Source: Microvirga sp052114605 | GTDB taxonomy: Bacteria; Pseudomonadota; Alphaproteobacteria; Rhizobiales; Beijerinckiaceae | Assembly (NCBI RefSeq): GCF_052114605.1 | Contig: NZ_JBFRFB010000005.1 | Span: 124,001 to 188,000, forward strand | Direction: 5' to 3' | DNA length: 64,000 nt | Shown here: positions 61,353 through 64,000 of the stretch, piece by piece | Position numbering within the stretch: position 1 is the stretch's first letter | Layout: each line of letters opens with the position of its first letter | Notes under the pieces: model-generated | Database searches by the model: none | Told to the model about the DNA's origin: nothing | What the model saw: the letters and a program-made list of their open reading frames with translations, nothing else | Translations under genes and position numbers: made by a program

Positions 61353-62086
61353 TACGGGCGCTCGGCGATTTCCCACACCATCTGGACATTGGCCGTGTAG
61401 CGCAGGGTCGCGGGCGGCACGATGGGCGCTTCCATAGGGGCGGCTTTCGCCATGGACCGCATCTGCACGCCATCATTGAACTCCGCCGCATAGGGCTGAG
61501 CCGAGCCGTCACTGATGGTCAGAAGCTTGCCCAGGCCCACGCCCGCGGCGTCCGCATAGAGCTCCGCCTGACGGCGGGCATCCTTCACGGCTGCGCGGCG
61601 GGCGGCATCGCCACCCTCTTCCTGCCGGTTGAGGCCGAAGGAGACGGACTGGAACAGCATGTTGCTGCCGGACAGGATCTCGCCCGCGATGCGCCCGACG
61701 CCGTCGAGATCGGTGATCTTGATTCGCAGGCGGTGCTGGGCGGTGAATTTCGGCACCTTGATCTCCTTGCCATCCTTGTCCGTGCGGATCGGCGTCTCGA
61801 AGACCTGGAAGTTCTGGGTACGCACATCGTCCTTTTTCACGCCGAGGGCCCCGATGCGGGCGATGGCGTCGTCGGACGATTTCTTGTTGTCGGCGACCAC
61901 CTTCGGCACCGTATCGCCTTCCGTCTCCACCATGACGACGATGGTGGCGAAGTCCGGCTTCAGCTCGGCTTCGCCCGTTCCCATGACGCTGATGGTGGGC
62001 TGGCGGGGAGCCGGTGTCGGCTGGGCGAGTGCCGGGGCGGCAAGGCCGAGAGCGGCGGCGAAGGCGAGAGTGTGGACAAGGCGCAT
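61352..62086 (-). CDS. SIMPL-domain (DUF541) periplasmic protein
   Basis: A 244-residue protein; ATG at 62086 gives a signal peptide (about 1-22, ending ALA). The SIMPL family is recognised from ISVMGTGEAELKPDFATIVVMVETEGDTV and FTAQHRLRIKITDLDGVGRI, then DARRQAELYADAAGVGLGKLLTISD. The function of SIMPL proteins in bacteria is unclear. The stop codon lies in a palindromic repeat. Confidence 0.85.
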   Translation of the reverse strand: MRLVHTLAFAAALGLAAPALAQPTPAPRQPTISVMGTGEAELKPDFATIVVMVETEGDTVPKVVADNKKSSDDAIARIGALGVKKDDVRTQNFQVFETPIRTDKDGKEIKVPKFTAQHRLRIKITDLDGVGRIAGEILSGSNMLFQSVSFGLNRQEEGGDAARRAAVKDARRQAELYADAAGVGLGKLLTISDGSAQPYAAEFNDGVQMRSMAKAAPMEAPIVPPATLRYTANVQMVWEIAERP

Positions 62087-62102
62087 GGTCGTAACGTCCT
62101 TC

Positions 62103-62135
62103 AAAAGACAACAGCTCCGCCCGAAGGCGGAGCTG
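62103..62135 (-). terminator. Terminator downstream of potF
   Basis: On the minus strand CAGCTCCGCC (62126-62135 complement) pairs with its inverse around a four-base loop, followed by TTGTCTTTTG. It lies between the potF stop and the SIMPL start and would end the potF message. Confidence 0.7.
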
Positions 62136-62176
62136 CAAGGGCGTTACATCTTGTCAGGAGAAACCTGAGCGGGTGA

Positions 62177-63262
62177 TTAACGGCCCGTCTTCACGCGGGT
62201 CCAGAGGCGCGTGACGGCGCGCTGGGAGCGCTCGTCATAGGCCGTGTTGGTGAAGAGGCGCTTCATGGTGGCCTCGTCCGGGTAGATGCCCGGATTGTCG
62301 AGGATCGCCTTGTCGATATGCTGCTTGGCGGCGAGATTGCCCGACGCATAGGACACGAAGTTCGTGTTCATGGCGGCGATCTCAGGTTTCATCATGAAGT
62401 TGATGAACTCATGCGCCTCGGTCACGTTCTTGGCATCCGCCGGAATCGCGAAGCTGTCGAACCACATGAGCGCGCCCTCGCGCGGGATCACGTAGCCCAC
62501 CTCGACGCCGTTCTTGGCTTCCTCTGCGCGGTTCTTCGCTTGAACCATGTCGCCCGAATAGCCCACCGCGACGCAGATATCGCCGTTGGCGAGCGCATTG
62601 ATGTACTCAGAGGAGTGGAACTTCTGAATGTTGCCGCGGATGCGGTAGAGCGCGTCACCCGCCTTGTTCAGATCTTCCTGGCGCTTGGAATCCGGGTTGA
62701 GGCCGAGATAGGCCAGCACGCCGGGGAAGAGATCCTCAGGTGAGTCGAGCATGTAGATGCCGCAGGCCTTGAGCTTGGAGGCGATTTCCGGCTTCAGCAC
62801 CAGGTCCCAGGTGTTGAGCGGCATGTCGCCCAAGGCTTCCTTCACCTTCTTGGTGTTGATGCCGATGCCGGTGGTGCCCCACATGTAGTTGACGGCATAT
62901 TGGTTGCCCGGATCGAACACGGCGAGGCGCTGCGAGACCTCGGGCCATTGGTTCGAGAGGTTCGGAAGCTTCGACTTGTCGAGCTTCTGGAAGATTTTTG
63001 CGCCGATCAGGCGCTGCACGAAGGGGCCTGAGGGCACCACGATGTCATAGCCGGACTTGCCGGCCAGAAGCTTCGTCTCGACGATCTCGTTGTTGTCGTA
63101 GGTATCGTAGACGACCTTGATGCCGGTCTGTTTCGTAAACTCGTCGAGCGCCTTGGGGTCCACGTAATCGGACCAGTTATAGACGTTGACCACACGCTCT
63201 TGAGCGGCGGCGGCGGTAACAAGGCCGAGGCCCAAAGCAACCGAAGCGAGAAGACGGATCAT
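62177..63262 (-). CDS. potF: Polyamine ABC transporter substrate-binding protein (PotF-like)
   Basis: A 361-residue protein with signal peptide (about 1-20, ending AAA). It opens the mature chain with RVVNVYNWSDYVDP, typical of polyamine-binding proteins. Further family features are TKQTGIKVVYDTYDNNEIVETKLLAG, GYDIVVPSGPFVQRL and CVAVGYSGDMVQAKNRAEE. The paired permease and ATPase genes are not next to it in the window. The gene to its right encodes an aminotransferase on the same strand. Confidence 0.88.
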   Translation of the reverse strand: MIRLLASVALGLGLVTAAAAQERVVNVYNWSDYVDPKALDEFTKQTGIKVVYDTYDNNEIVETKLLAGKSGYDIVVPSGPFVQRLIGAKIFQKLDKSKLPNLSNQWPEVSQRLAVFDPGNQYAVNYMWGTTGIGINTKKVKEALGDMPLNTWDLVLKPEIASKLKACGIYMLDSPEDLFPGVLAYLGLNPDSKRQEDLNKAGDALYRIRGNIQKFHSSEYINALANGDICVAVGYSGDMVQAKNRAEEAKNGVEVGYVIPREGALMWFDSFAIPADAKNVTEAHEFINFMMKPEIAAMNTNFVSYASGNLAAKQHIDKAILDNPGIYPDEATMKRLFTNTAYDERSQRAVTRLWTRVKTGR

Positions 63263-63373
63263 CAGGGGTGGGAACTCCTCAAGAAAGCAAGAAAAAGCCG
63301 TGACCGGCTAGGCGCTTAGTTGAAATCCTCTTAGCCGCCCCGTCAAGGCTGCTTTAAGCCTATCCCCTTCGCA

Positions 63374-64000
63374 TCACGCCGCCCGCTTCACCACATCCGC
63401 CAGCCGCTCCAGGCCGGCATCGAGGGTTGCGTCCTTCTTGGCGAAGCAGAAGCGCACCACGTTCTTCACCGCGCCTTCCGCGTAGAAGGCCGAGACCGGG
63501 ATCCCGGCGACGCCGTGTTCCATGACGAGGCGGCGGCAGAACGCGACGTCGTCGGGCTCGCCCAGCGGCGTGATGTCGATGTTGAGGAAGTAGGTGCCCT
63601 GGCTCGGAATCACATCGAAGCCGAGCGTTCGCAAACCGTCCGTTAAGCGGTCGCGGCTGCGGGCGAAGTTTTTGCGCATGTCCAGGAAGTAGCTGTCATC
63701 CTTGGCCAATCCGTAAGCCACGGCGGTTTGCAGGTTCGGGGGCGTGGTGAAGGTGAGGAACTGGTGGGATTTCGCCAGCACCTTCACGATGTGCGGCGCG
63801 GCGCAGACGAAGCCGACCTTCCAGCCCGTGAGGCTGAAGATCTTGCCCGCCGAGCCGATCTTCACCGAGCGGTCGCGCATGCCGTCCAAGCCCAGCACCG
63901 GCTGATGTGTGACGCCATCGAACACGACGTGCTCCCAGACCTCGTCGGAGATGGCGATGGCGTCGAACTTGCGGCAGAACTCGGCGAGCAGAGCGAGGTC
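63374..64000 (-). CDS. PLP-dependent aminotransferase class I/II, N-terminus missing
   Basis: The frame is open to the window edge, so only the last 208 residues are visible. The PLP-binding lysine is in GSAGKIFSLTGWKVGF, preceded by AIAISDEVWEHVVFDGV with the aspartate that contacts the pyridine nitrogen. The conserved arginine late in the chain is in VVRFCFAKKD. The SAGKIFSLTGWK pattern is like methionine/aspartate-type or YbdL-like aminotransferases. The substrate cannot be set from half a protein. Confidence 0.88.
   Translation of the reverse strand, partial: DLALLAEFCRKFDAIAISDEVWEHVVFDGVTHQPVLGLDGMRDRSVKIGSAGKIFSLTGWKVGFVCAAPHIVKVLAKSHQFLTFTTPPNLQTAVAYGLAKDDSYFLDMRKNFARSRDRLTDGLRTLGFDVIPSQGTYFLNIDITPLGEPDDVAFCRRLVMEHGVAGIPVSAFYAEGAVKNVVRFCFAKKDATLDAGLERLADVVKRAA

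Noticed and set aside
60797..62176. 459-codon open frame on the plus strand
   Set aside because: It is a shifted frame over ptsN that continues antisense to the SIMPL gene.

Overview
The window looks like chromosomal DNA of a high-GC alphaproteobacterium of the order Hyphomicrobiales. A Microvirga/Methylobacterium-like or Bradyrhizobium-like relative is my best guess, and this is inference. The reasons are an EcfG-type general-stress sigma factor, an ActS/ActR (RegB/RegA-type) redox pair, MmcB, an intracellular PHA depolymerase, the order lptC-lptA-lptB-rpoN-hpf-ptsN, and several families of short palindromic intergenic repeats. I see no tRNA, rRNA, CRISPR array, integrase or intact insertion sequence.

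Layout. 1-5.4 kb: the end of a MipA/OmpV-like outer membrane protein, a QueD-like protein without its catalytic cysteine, a membrane GGDEF-EAL protein coupled to a cysteine-free molybdopterin-oxidoreductase-like periplasmic protein, and an AT-rich patch with a TylF-type methyltransferase. 5.4-13.3 kb: a ring-cleaving dioxygenase, an M20 peptidase, an ABC exporter and a complete TRAP transporter (dctQMP). 13.4-19.5 kb: small envelope and stress genes, recX, a PAP2 phosphatase and a YcaQ-type glycosylase. 19.5-20.7 kb: a gene-free stretch packed with repeats. 20.7-31.4 kb: a DHA2 exporter, a HerA-like ATPase, a radical-SAM/DUF4130-UdgX DNA-repair pair, PBP1A and a Bcr/CflA exporter. 31.5-37.1 kb: a YgjP-like protease, phaZ, actS-actR, mmcB and a TPR protein. 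37.3-40.8 kb: a large degenerate ABC protein followed by a metallo-beta-lactamase-fold hydrolase. 41-45.4 kb: a haem-use locus, with HugZ-like and IsdG-like haem-degrading proteins divergent from hmuTUV. 45.5-54.5 kb: a LOV histidine kinase, an ECF41 sigma factor with its carboxymuconolactone-decarboxylase partner, NDH-2, a BrkB-type membrane protein, ecfG and a single-domain response regulator. 54.5-64 kb: a GY-rich secreted protein, an RNase D-like exonuclease, lptC-lptA-lptB, rpoN, hpf, ptsN, a SIMPL protein, potF and the end of an aminotransferase gene.

How it fits together. Several units are visible as operons with ATGA or GTGA overlaps: radical SAM with UdgX, hmuT-U-V, lptC-lptA, and ycaQ-PAP2-recX. 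Regulation is readable in places. Two perfect ECF41-type promoters precede the decarboxylase gene, an EcfG-type promoter precedes the GY-rich protein gene, two opposed iron-type boxes lie between the divergent haem operons, and an inverted repeat overlaps the DUF2239 promoter. The least-described parts are the radical-SAM/DUF4130-UdgX pair, the pseudo-ABC protein with its hydrolase, and the two enzyme-like proteins near the left end that lack their catalytic cysteines.
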